Source: Mallotus nudiflorus (Eukaryota > Streptophyta > Magnoliopsida > Malpighiales > Euphorbiaceae). Taken from it: a stretch of 64,000 bases of DNA. Each line of letters begins with the position of its first letter. Position 1 is the first letter of the stretch. Shown here in pieces: positions 1 to 9,787 of the stretch. The stretch spans positions 1 to 64,000 of the forward strand of contig CANTUR010000673.1 in NCBI GenBank assembly GCA_947683625.1, read 5' to 3'. The notes below the pieces were generated by a model that was not told the DNA's origin, searched no databases, and saw only the letters and a program-made list of their open reading frames with translations. A program made the translations under genes and the position numbers.

Positions 1-150
1 AGCTTTTGGAAGGGGAATGAAGTGGGGTCTTAAAAAATTACAAAAACATTTTGTTGTGTTTTAAAATATGTTTTTCGTAATGTTTTTTGGTTATTTTGAT
101 TATTGTGTTTGTATTCCTGAACTTGCACTTCATTCCCCCTCCAAAGCTTT
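1..150. repeat. Short imperfect inverted repeat at window edge
   Basis: Bases 1-24 and the reverse complement of about 126-150 are nearly the same (AAGCTTTTGGAGGGGGAATG-like), giving arms of about 24 bp around a 100-bp spacer. It could be a small MITE-like element or a remnant; the left edge is cut by the window. No coding sequence is seen inside. Confidence 0.35.
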
Positions 151-189
151 TGGAGATTTAGTGATATGTTACTCTCATTCCCTGGAAGT

Positions 190-190
<1 letters not shown>

Positions 191-228
<38 letters not shown>
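191..228. repeat. Poly-A tract (38 A)
   Basis: An uninterrupted run of 38 A residues. It could be the tail of a plus-strand retroposed sequence ending here, or simple slippage expansion. No upstream retroposon body was recognised. Confidence 0.8.
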
Positions 229-230
<2 letters not shown>

Positions 231-245
231 CAATTGTGGATAGCT

Positions 246-375
246 TCACGGTCTTGGTGGAATTGGCATTGGTTGGAGCGGCAGCATAGGCGAAGTGGTG
301 GTGGGAGTGCTAGGACTGCTGCCACTCTTTGGAGTGCCAGGACTGCTACCAGCGTCCTTGGGAGTGCCTGGACAA
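246..375 (-). other. Candidate 3'-terminal exon, proline/serine-rich
   Basis: On the minus strand a good splice acceptor (TTTCTTGCAG, ending at 376) is followed by an open frame to a TGA at 246-248. The frame reads as repeated PGTPK/SPSTP-type residues ending in PMPIPPRP, and this stretch is richer in G+C than its surroundings. Upstream, an ATG at 525 opens a short hydrophobic peptide (MAVILAFAAIIF core), and GT donors lie between. The phases do not join cleanly at the best donor (a 68-bp intron). It may be the end of a small secreted or membrane-anchored proline-rich protein gene, or chance. The protein is not recognised. Confidence 0.22.
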
Positions 376-727
376 CTGCAAGAAATGTAGTCTTGCTCAA
401 TATCAAAATTGTTTTGCTCTTTACAGTAATAGAGCAGAATTACTGAACAAAAAAAAGATGATGGCAGCAAACGCCAATATAACTGCCATCAATAATATAA
501 TATTTACTGTAGCATCCAATTCCATGTCACTGAAAAAACAAATCATTTGTAAATTTTTTACACAAAAAATGATACTGTATTTTTACACGAAAAAATACAT
601 ATAAATGAAAACCCATTGTTCAAACAGGGAGAACTGATCATCCAAATGCAGAGTCACAACACACACACAAGCCAATGCAAAAAAGCTATGTTTAAACAGA
701 TTGTAGCATTGGTACGTCTTACAAACT

Positions 728-1359
728 ACATCTGCGCAACTGTAGCGCAGTCCCACCAGTGTATTCCAACTACATGTGTGCAGATGCAGTCCATCTGCAT
801 TCCAAACTACATGTTTTGTTATGATATTTATGAATAATACATTACTTGCAAAAATAATATGATAATATATTATAATAATAACATATTCTTAAATAAGGAA
901 ACTACATTCTGCGCATAGGTAGTCTGTGTCATTCCCTTCAGCGGATGTCAACTACATCTGTGCCGATGTAGGCTATCTGCAATACCCGTCATTTGTTTTG
1001 TTATGATACTGATAAATATTATGAATAATACCTTACTTGCAAAAATAATATGATAATACATTATAATAATAATAACATTATTCTTAAATATAAGAAGAAT
1101 GAATAACAAGTATTTAACGATTAGGAGGGATCAAGAAACTACATTTGCGCAGAGGTTAGTCTATGTGCTATTCCCCTTCAGCGCATGGTCAACTACATCT
1201 GCGCCGATGTAGGCCATCTGCAATACTTCGTCATCTATTTTGTTATGATACTGGTAAATAATATGAATAATACATTACTTGCAAAAATAATATGATAATA
1301 CATTGTAATAATAACATATTCTTAAATATAAAACAGATAAATAATAAGTATTATACAAT
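728..1359. repeat. Diverged ~240-bp tandem repeat with internal hairpins
   Basis: Three head-to-tail units start near 728, 898 and 1136 (period about 238 bp). Each has two CTACATC/GATGTAG hairpins, a TTTTGTTATGATA block, and an AT-rich tail that includes CTTGCAAAAATAATATGATA. The hairpin cores, such as the one at 1195-1216, are better kept than the flanks. A further unit lies at 2735-2935, so the array is interrupted by the 1360-2725 insertion. No frame crosses the units. Confidence 0.75.
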
Positions 1360-2725
1360 TTGTGCAATATTTACATATTTTTTTAGTTGAATTTTAATAA
1401 CTTTTAAATAATAAATAATATTAATTGGGTAGATTTTTAGGTTAATTAGAAAATATTTTTATTTTAGAGTCTTATTTAGAATTTTTTTATTTTTGGTTTA
1501 ATTCTAGTGAAATAAAATGTTTTGTTTAAGTGTCTTAATTGATGTTTTCCTTTTTGTATGAGATTTGGTAAAGATTTCCAAAAAGTTGAAGGATTGGATG
1601 ACAAGGCTTGAGCATGGGAGTGTGCATCCGGTGTTGTTCCCTTGTTAAAACCGTGTTGAAATCATGCAAGGATCTAGAATCTTGATTTGAAGTTGAAGCA
1701 CGCCCATATTGAAATGTGTGTTGAAGTCGTGTCAAAGAGTTGTAACGTGACACCACAATGACACCACGGTGTCACAATTGTATTAGATAAAAGGAAGGTT
1801 TTTTCTACTCACAAAGGAAAAGGAATTCAAGGGCATTAAAAATACTATCAAGTTTTCCTATATAAAGGGGGGGGTGTTAAGAGGGTCTTTGGGGCATTCG
1901 TTCTTCATTCCTAGAAGACATATAACAAGTGCTAACAAAGATTGAAAGAGATTTGTGCAAGATTCAAGAATTTCTTCATTGTTTCTTCTTCTTCATCTTT
2001 TTTTTTTTAATTATGTTTTTATTCTTTGCCACATTATGTGTGGCTAAACTCTTTTTAGGATTTAGGTTAGAAGTACCTATTTTTATAATTTGATTGAACA
2101 TAAGTTTTTATTAATTTAATTTTCAATTAGTTTTATGAGTTGCACTTAATGTATGTAATTCTATGAGTTGAATTTAATGTATGCTTTTATTTGTTGTCAA
2201 CTTGTTTGCATATTTATAGGTAGATTCACCAACAAAAGTTAGGATAATTTATTAGCTTATGACTCATAAGACTTACACTACTTGACCATAAGAGTAGACG
2301 AGCTTTTTCGGGGGACCATGACAATAGGCAGGGTATATGGTGGTAAATTAATTTTTAAGAACTTAATGAATTTTAATTAATCCTTTAACCACAAGAGTAT
2401 GTTAAACTTTTAATCTTAACATGTTTAATTGAGTTCGAGAGAGTCTTTAGATATTTTAGAAAAATTAGCCTTAACTAGAATCAAGGTGTTTAATAATTAA
2501 AGTGTTCATGGTCTAATTAGAATAGTGAAACTAAACCTAAGTTCTATGTTTTAATTATTTGATTTCCTCTTAGTTTAATTTGTTTTTGCTTTTCACTTTT
2601 ATTTGATTTACTAGCTAAGATCATAAGTAGGAATATTGGTATTCAATATCCAATACTTGTGAGAATGATAACTCTTTCTATTGCAATTCATGATCTGTGC
2701 GGTTGCCGGTTTTAAACACAACAGA
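1360..2725 (+). mobile_element. Probable solo LTR, Gypsy-like, inside the tandem array
   Basis: About 1.36 kb separates two parts of one tandem array and holds no ORF. It has a TATA box (1859-1867) after a promoter-like stretch. A block around 2035-2060 (ATGTGTGGCTAAAC) matches in type the ATGAGTAGCTAAAT block of the Athila/Tat-type LTR at 61865-63241, and the 3' part (2670-2720) resembles that LTR's end. Exact termini and a target-site duplication could not be fixed, so a solo LTR is inferred from context and similarity. Confidence 0.42.
1859..1867 (+). promoter_or_regulatory. TATA box of the probable solo LTR
   Basis: TATATAAAG preceded by mixed sequence and followed by a G-rich stretch, placed as expected for an LTR U3 promoter in plus orientation. 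Confidence 0.4.
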
Positions 2726-2734
2726 GGGATCAGG

Positions 2735-2935
2735 ATACTACATCTACGCATATGTAGTCTATCTGTCATTCCCCTTTAGTGGATGTCAACTACATCTCAT
2801 AGATGTAGTCCTTCTGCAATGCCCCTTCATATGTTTTGTTATGTACATGTGCACAGAGGTAGTATATTTGCATTCCCCATTAGTTGTTACATATATGTAG
2901 ATGTAGTCCATCTGCAAATACCCCTTCATCATAAA
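2735..2935. repeat. Fourth, displaced copy of the 240-bp hairpin repeat
   Basis: It holds the same CTACATC...GATGTAG hairpins, the TTAGTGGATGTCAAC block and the TGTTTTGTTATG block as the units at 728-1359, but is more diverged and lacks the AT-rich tail. Its position after the LTR-like insertion shows that the array was split. Confidence 0.65.
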
Positions 2936-2958
2936 AATGAGAAACATAACAATGAGAC

Positions 2959-4602
2959 AGCCTTTTTAAATTATAAAAATATTCAACCATTAACTTGTAT
3001 CTTAGACATTACATTTAAAAAAACAACAGGAATGCATGACTCATTGTTATGATTCACAGGTTCTGACTGCAAGTCTATGAGAGCTAAAGGATTTAAGGAA
3101 CATTGAGTTATGAGCAAATCAATTGATAAATTAAATAATCTACATCCCTTTAGCATACTTAACTAAAATCTAGCATTTCTTATCATGTATTGTAGCCAAA
3201 CAGGTGAAAGCAGCATCAAACTAAACTATAATATTATCGTGTCATTGTAGCCAAATAGGTTAAAGCACCATCAACTAAATTACAATATGAAAATTTAAAC
3301 ATGTAAGTTCCTCTCTCAGTTAAAAAAAATAAGGGCATGATAATCAACTTCCCCTAAGTTCATGTCATTGATAACATGCAAGAAAAAAGATGAAGATATT
3401 CAAAGATGAAACAAATACTGTAGAAACGATGAAGGACATTCTTATAATTGGATGAGCAAGCACTTCTCCAAAGATGTAGATGTTATCACCCACAAGTGCA
3501 AAGAGAGAAAGATCAAATGCCAAATCCTAAAATAGACATAAAATAGTCCAATAATATGAATCCAAAGATGTATACCTAGAACAAATTTAAGGTCTATAAT
3601 TGTAGAACTCATATATTAGAAATTCATTAACACTGATAAGGATTTAAAAAAAGTAGGAAATGCATGACTCTTTACTATGATTCACAGGTTTATAATTTGC
3701 AAGTCCATGAGTACTAAAGGATTCAGGGAAAATTGAGTTATGAGCAAATCAATTGATAAATAAATGATCTGCATCCCTTCATCAAATAGAAACCTAGCTT
3801 CGCCAATTGCAAACAAGGTATGGAATCAACATACTTAACAAAAATCTAGCATTTAATTTATCAATTGATTTGTTAATAAACTTAGTGTTACTAAATCCTT
3901 TAGCACTTATGGACTTGCAATCATAACCTATGAATTATAGTAAAGAATCCTGCATTCCTGCTATTTTTTTAATCCTTATTAGTATTAATGAATTTCTGAT
4001 AGAATGAGTTTCTACAGTTAATAGACCTTAAATTTGTTTCTAGGTATACATATTTGGATTCACATTATTGACCGTTTTATGTTTATTTTAGGACTTGGCA
4101 TTTGATCTCTCTCTCTCTACACTTATAGGAGATAACATTTACAACTTCAGAGAACTGCTTGGTTCATCCAATTGAAGAATGTCTTTATTTTTTTTACAGT
4201 ATTTGTTCATCTTTGAATATCTTCATCTTTTTTTGCTTGTTATCAATGACATGATCTTAGGAAAGTTGATTATCAGCCCTCATTTTTTTGGACTTAGAAA
4301 GGAACTTTCATGTTTAAATTGTCATTTTGTAGTTTAGTTGATGGTGTTTTAACCTGTTTAGCTACAATGACATGATAAGAAATGTTGTATTTTAGTTAAA
4401 TATAATGAAGGGATGTAGATTATTTAATTTTTTCAATTGATTTGCTCATAATTTCAGTGTTCCTAAATCCTTTAGCACTTATGGACTTGTAATCATAACT
4501 TGTGAATCATAGCAAAGAGTCCTTCATTCCTATAATTTTTTTTAAAATGTAAAGTCTACGATATAAGTTAATGGTTGAATATTTTTATAATTTAATAAGG
4601 CT
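2959..4602. repeat. Large foldback element, arms ~750-800 bp
   Basis: The segment is a long imperfect inverted repeat. The left arm starts AGCCTTTTTAAATTATAA at 2959 and the right arm ends with its complement at 4602. Arms pair throughout, down to CAATTGATAAAT near 3740 and its complement near 3857, with a loop of about 100 bp. Each arm contains two related copies of a 100-bp sub-block (near 3031 and 3655 in the left arm). No ORF is present. A transcript across it would fold into a very long hairpin. It could be a foldback transposon, a MITE-like element or an inverted duplication; no clear target-site duplication was found. Confidence 0.82.
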
Positions 4603-4773
4603 ATCTTTGTTAATTAAGCTCACAAAAATTACTAGATGGACTAAATTAAAATAATTCTATTATATTATTACACTAAACAATATCTTTTACACCACTACAA
4701 CACATCAGACCCACATCTTTATTAATGTCTCACATGACCCACACTCTTTATTTTTTTTAACTAACTCTCATGA

Positions 4774-4822
4774 CCCCCCCCCCCCCGCCCCCCCCCCCCC
4801 CCCCCCCCCCCCCGCCCTCACT

Positions 4823-4856
<34 letters not shown>

Positions 4857-4892
4857 ACCCCCCCGCCCCCCCCCACACACCCACACACACAC
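4774..4892. repeat. Long poly-C tract followed by (CA)n
   Basis: About 100 bases of almost pure C (broken by a few G, A and T) from 4774 to 4874, then a short CA repeat. The complement is a long G-run that could form G-quadruplexes. A homopolymer-like C tract of this length is rare in AT-rich plant DNA and also prone to assembly error. Confidence 0.85.
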
Positions 4893-5729
4893 TTATATTA
4901 TAATATTTCTCTTACACTCTCACATAACACTCACCACACACACTTTTGCTTTCATTAATTTCTTATACATTGCACCACACACAAAATAAATACTTATATT
5001 TATACTTGTAAAGGTTGTTTTTTGAATCTTTTGGAGCTTTATGATTGGTAGTTAAGAAACAACTTTCTTGACCAAGTTTACAAAGTTCTAGATATAAGAC
5101 AATTCTAGACTAATTAAAATATTAAATAATCAACTCTAAAGAAATATAGAGAGAGTAAGTCAGTGCATTATTCAATACTCCCCCTTAATAACTACTCTCT
5201 CTATACTTTTAATTTTTGGAACTCCACATCCATCTTGATCATTATATCCTATTCCCTCCATTTACTGCTCCAGAAATTATTTTTGTATCATTAAAATTTT
5301 TTCTCAACATTTTTTTTACCCAAGGTCATGCTAATATCTTTCTCTCTTTGATTGCCTTTTGTTCTTCTTGTATTGGTTTTACTTCCTTCTTTTGATCTTC
5401 CTTTTGCATTAAAGCTTCATCTCCAAATTCTTTTATTATTTGAAGACTAAAAGAGCTCCTTTATTACTTTGGGACTTTCATGTTTCTCTTCCAATTACTC
5501 CTCTATAATTTGTACAATCTCATTCTCTTCCTTACATTTGACTTCTTCAACATCTTCTTTCTCCATGACCACATTTGGGAGATATCTTTTCAACTTCAGC
5601 ACTTGAATTTATTTATTCCTGAATTTCTTTCTCTAATGGAGAACTTTCAAATAAACTTGAGTCTATCATATCGCACTATTCTTCACTTTCATAGGATTCT
5701 TCAAGATACTCTAACATAGCAAATATTAC
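4893..5729. other. AT-rich stretch without a recognised gene
   Basis: Multiple stops occur in all frames. The minus strand between about 5480 and 5730 is rich in acidic codons and may be the decayed downstream part of the gag remnant at 5730-6290, but no domain can be named. Confidence 0.4.
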
Positions 5730-6290
5730 CAGCACATCCCATTCGTTCTCACTATCACAAGCCTCCATAAACTCATTTGAACCCCTATTTACTTGTTTTT
5801 TAATTGCATATGATGCTTGAATGTCGAAGTCCCATTCTTCTTCACTTTTAACTTGAGGTTATATTTGATGTTACAATATTTCCTTTAGCTCTTTTATACT
5901 AGCAGTCTCTAGCATAATAACCTCTCTTACCATAATTATAGCATTCCACATCTTGTTGATGATATCTTTTATCTTTCATGTCTTCTTAATTTCGATGTTG
6001 TTGAGCTCCCCTTGAACATTGACTTTGGCCTTTCCCCTTTCTTTCATTTCTATCTTCCTCTGAATCAGTATTGTCATCTCCATTGGACTTTCTAGAATTT
6101 GCAATCCTTAGGATGACCTCTTCTATATTTTCTAAATAATGCTTCTTCATTCATCTCACTCTTCAAGGAAACTTTAGCCATTTTTTTAGCTAACGTCTTT
6201 TGATTGCTAATAAATTCTTCAACTCATTTATTATGGGTGGTTTAGGCTAACCTTGAATACCCAATGAGTCATTAGGTATTAAATATACTT
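5730..6290 (-). pseudogene. Decayed retrotransposon gag remnant
   Basis: Conceptual translation of the minus strand, with several stops and frameshifts, gives a stretch with NEEALF and EFISNQKTLAKKMAKVS, then an S/E/D-rich linker, then a degenerate zinc knuckle, CYNYGKRGYYARDC, whose second Cys and whose His have become Tyr. This order (helical gag, acidic linker, CCHC knuckle) is that of plant LTR-retrotransposon gag. It lies just left of the Sirevirus insertion and may belong to the older element whose LTR is seen at 16484-18620. Clade uncertain. Confidence 0.45.
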
Positions 6291-6299
6291 TACTTCAAT

Positions 6300-6539
6300 G
6301 TTCAAGTCATTAGCAGCTACTCTGTAAAAATTATGTTAGAAGAGTGGTAAGTACTTCTGAGGAAATACCCAATGAATGAAACAACAAAGGAAAGTAACAA
6401 ATGGTATAAGAAAATGAGAAGGAAATATATCATGGTTTCATATATATATATACACTCACAGTTCAGTTATGGTTTGTATTGTAGACAAATAATATCACTT
6501 TACTCAAAAGTAATTTCCAGCAAGTCATTTATATAAAAT
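6300..6539. other. Left flank of the Sirevirus insertion
   Basis: Non-coding, with a short TA run near 6442. The last five bases (6535-6539, AAAAT) are the left target-site duplication. It may be the far part of the older LTR at 16484-18620, split by the insertion; this is inferred from position only. Confidence 0.35.
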
Positions 6540-8041
6540 TGAAAAGAGTCCTAGAGGGGGGGTGAATAGGACTATGAAATAAAAATGAGAAATTAAAAGA
6601 ATTCTTTGTAAGAATTAAATAGAAGTTGAGAAGGAAGAATGAAGAACACAAAGATTTAAGGAGTTCGGATTCAATAACAATCCTACGTCTCCACCTAACT
6701 TATCCCCAAGTTAGGATTTTTAATCACCCACAATCTTATTCACAGATTAAGATTATACAAGAGTTTTATGGCTCACTCTTATAACCTTACAACATGAGTT
6801 TTCAAGGCTCACTCAAAAAACCAAAACCTAAGTGTTTTCAATGGACAACACTTAAACCAATTCCTTTAGAAATAAATCTCACTTCCCTTCTAATCTAACC
6901 CAAGATTTAAGATGAAGAGAAATTCTATTTCTAACACACACCCAACTCTCACAAGAGTTATACAAACAAAGAATTATTTAAGAGAATTTGAGAGCTCAAT
7001 GAAAGCTTAAGAGATAATAAAATGAAAAAAACAAGTTGCTTTAACTTCCATTCAGCTCTAGAGGTATTTATACTAAAAAAAATATAGCTGTTGGAGGTGC
7101 AAATGATGTATCCAACGTCTATATTTTGAATTATTGAGACTGATGCTGTCAGACAGCTATTCATGGATTGAAACTGTAATTGGCTCCTCAGGACGTTTGA
7201 ATTTGCCCCACACTTTCTTCATAAAAGTTGTAGATATTTGAATTATATTTCCATATCAACTTGAATTACCTAAATTGGACTTCTGTAGCTTAAGATATGT
7301 CCAAAATACTAAGGATTATGCAATCTGTAATGCAGACTATGGTCAGACAGCTATATCCAAATTGAAGCCGTGATTTGCTCATGAAGAAATTTGAATTTGC
7401 TCATACTTTCTTCATGAAAGCTGTAGATATTTGAATTATCTTTCCATAAAATTTTGAGTCACTTAAATTTGACTTCTTTAGCTCAGGATATGTCCAAATT
7501 ACTGAGGATTGTGCAATCTGAAATGCAGAATACTGTCAGACAGCTATACACAAGTTGAAGCCGTGATCTACTCCTGAATAAATTTGAATTTGCCCATATT
7601 TTCTTCATAAAAGTTGTATATATTTGACTTATATTTTCATATCATTTTGAATCACCTTAATTGGACTTCTGTAACTCAAGATATGTCCAAAATACTAAGA
7701 GATGTGCAGTCTGAGATGGCAGACGTATACGTGAATTTCAACTCAAAATTTGCATAACCAAATGAACTTGGATTTTCACAAAAAAGCCCAATTCAGAAAG
7801 CTCAAGATGTCTGCTTCAAATGTTAAGAAGCCCATTTTCTCATTTAAGAGTTCTAAATATGTCAAAAACCTTCTTCAATCTCAGAGGTTCAATCAGCCCG
7901 AAAAGTCACTATACATCCAAAAGTGTATATGCTTGGTATATGTTTGGTATATAATTCCCTACACACTTAATTGAAATTATTAGTATAAAATTTGTTTGTC
8001 AAAGTCCAAAATTAGGAGTTTGATCATGCAAATGGTCAACA
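6540..8041 (-). repeat. 3' LTR of the Sirevirus-type element
   Basis: It is 1502 bp long and aligns end to end with 14979-16478. By eye the two differ at roughly 20-25 sites plus a few one-base indels. This low divergence argues for a recent insertion. It contains a three-unit tandem repeat at 7148-7728. Confidence 0.95.
7148..7728. repeat. Three ~193-bp tandem units inside the Sirevirus LTR
   Basis: Units start at GTCAGACAGCTAT near 7148, 7342 and 7534 and share TTTGAATTTGC, TTCTTCATAAAAG, GACTTCTGTAGCTTAAG-type and TATGTCCAAA blocks. The other LTR carries the same array near 15586, 15779 and 15972. Tandem LTR repeats of this kind often act as enhancer modules in plant retrotransposons; that role is an inference here. 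Confidence 0.85.
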
Positions 8042-8055
8042 ATCTCCCCCTTTTT
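8042..8055 (-). promoter_or_regulatory. Polypurine tract next to the 3' LTR
   Basis: On the minus strand AAAAAGGGGGAGAT directly abuts the LTR start TGTTGACC. This is the expected primer site for plus-strand DNA synthesis. Confidence 0.88.
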
Positions 8056-9787
8056 GGCTTTGACAACCAATTTAAAAAGATGATAAATAATATGTGTGTA
8101 TGTGTAAAAAATAAATAACATATATAAGCATATTAAATAAAAATAGCTCCCCCTTACAAATTAAACAGATGCAAAATAAGAAATAATTTTGCTCCCCCTT
8201 AACATGTGTATAAATTCAATATTTATCATGTATTAGAGCATATAAATAAATGATTTATCATAGCATGTATAAGGGTTTAAAAAATATATTCCTTTAACAA
8301 AAATATATTTCTTTATTTCTCCTCCTTTTTGGACATGATAAGAAATATAAATAAATTTCATCATCCTTCTTGTCAAAAAATAAAGATAACAAGTTATTAA
8401 ACAACATGAAGGAAATAATTTCAAACATGTAATACATCACAAAATAATATGTATGCTATATCTAAACATCACATGATCATGTAGAGTTTAGTTATTCAAT
8501 CATACATAATCATGTGGTACTAGCATATCTTAAACACAATTATTTATCCCCTAAGCATATAGCTTCTTTAGCTTCTTCTCCCCCTTTGTCAAAGACAAAA
8601 ATAAAAGAGAGAGATATAAGGAGGAATAGACCTAAGGGAGCCAAAAATACTAAAGGGAATAAAAGATTAAGAACCAAAACAATGCAAGCAAAGATATTCA
8701 AAATCTTTATGAAATTCATGTCATTTTAATAGATAAAAGCCATTAAAAATATATATATATATACATGAATGTTGCATGAATGAGCTCAATTAATAGTCAT
8801 GCAAATAAAAATTCTTGTAATATAAAAACAAAGTAAGCAAAACAAGGCTATTTATCATAAGGTCAAAACTAGTCATACTTACATTGTTATTATGCATGAG
8901 AAAAAAAAATTATGTGAAAGAAATTCAAATAATTTTCTCCCCCTATTTCAATGGATTTAAAAAAATATTGATATTAAGGGACACACTATCACATAGTTAT
9001 GTCACTTACATAAACACATCTTTGAAAAAAAAAATTTCCCTTAAAAGAAATTAACTAGGTATGCATGCAAACTCAATTATTTTTCCTCCTTTGTCAAAAT
9101 GCAAAGATAGACCAAATGTTAAAAATATCCATGCATTATCAAAGATAAAAATAATTTCTAAGAAAGCACAAAAATTAAACAAACTCAAAATTTTTTTTAT
9201 CCTGATACCAATTGAAAACTTTTGTAGGTCATACCCAACCTATATTACCTTTCGTCAAAATGCAAATAAAATTGCATTAAAAAAAATACAATGATATTAA
9301 AATACCAATTGTAATCAAGATATAAAACTATCAGCTCATGTTTTATATCCAAAAAATATTCAAAAAATAAACCGAACATAAACTAATGAAAAATAGTTAT
9401 AAAACACATTTAACAGCTCAAAACTTAAATACAGAAAGTATACCGAAAATAAACCTAGCAAAAAAAAATAAAAAATAAAAAAAATTGTTGAGGAGGAGGA
9501 ATATTTATGCTATTTAAAATAATTAATTAATTGAATTTAACTCAATAATTAATTATTAATTTGCAAAATAGGAGGGATTTTTTTTTAAAAAAAATGAATA
9601 AATCCACACAAATCTAATTAAAATTAATACAAAGATCATGCAAATGGGAAATACAATATATCATGTATATGAACTAAATTTTCTAAGGCAAAAACAAAAT
9701 ATATACATGACGCTGAAAATAATATATATATTTTTTAAATAAATTCACATAAGAATCCAAACATCAATTCATCAATTTAACAAGTGA
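8056..9787 (-). other. Sirevirus 3' non-coding region with repeated PPT-like motifs
   Basis: This 1.7-kb AT-rich segment between the RNase H stop and the PPT has no env-like ORF. Purine tracts of the form AAGGGGGAG(C/A) or GACAAAGGGGGAG recur on the minus strand, visible as CTCCCCCTT-type sequence at about 8147-8155, 8192-8200, 8319-8330, 8578-8590, 8937-8944 and 9085-9095. Multiple PPT copies upstream of the 3' LTR are a described hallmark of Sireviruses. Confidence 0.75.

Noticed and set aside
4770..4958. Open frame of almost pure proline
   Set aside because: It is a translation of the poly-C tract, with no codon signature or start context.
7750..7974. Identical 74-codon frame also at 16187-16411
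   Set aside because: Present twice only because it lies in the two identical LTRs of the Sirevirus element; no homology to a known protein.
8056..9787. Search for an env-like gene, as some Sireviruses have
   Set aside because: No membrane-protein-like frame survives; the segment is non-coding with PPT-like motifs.
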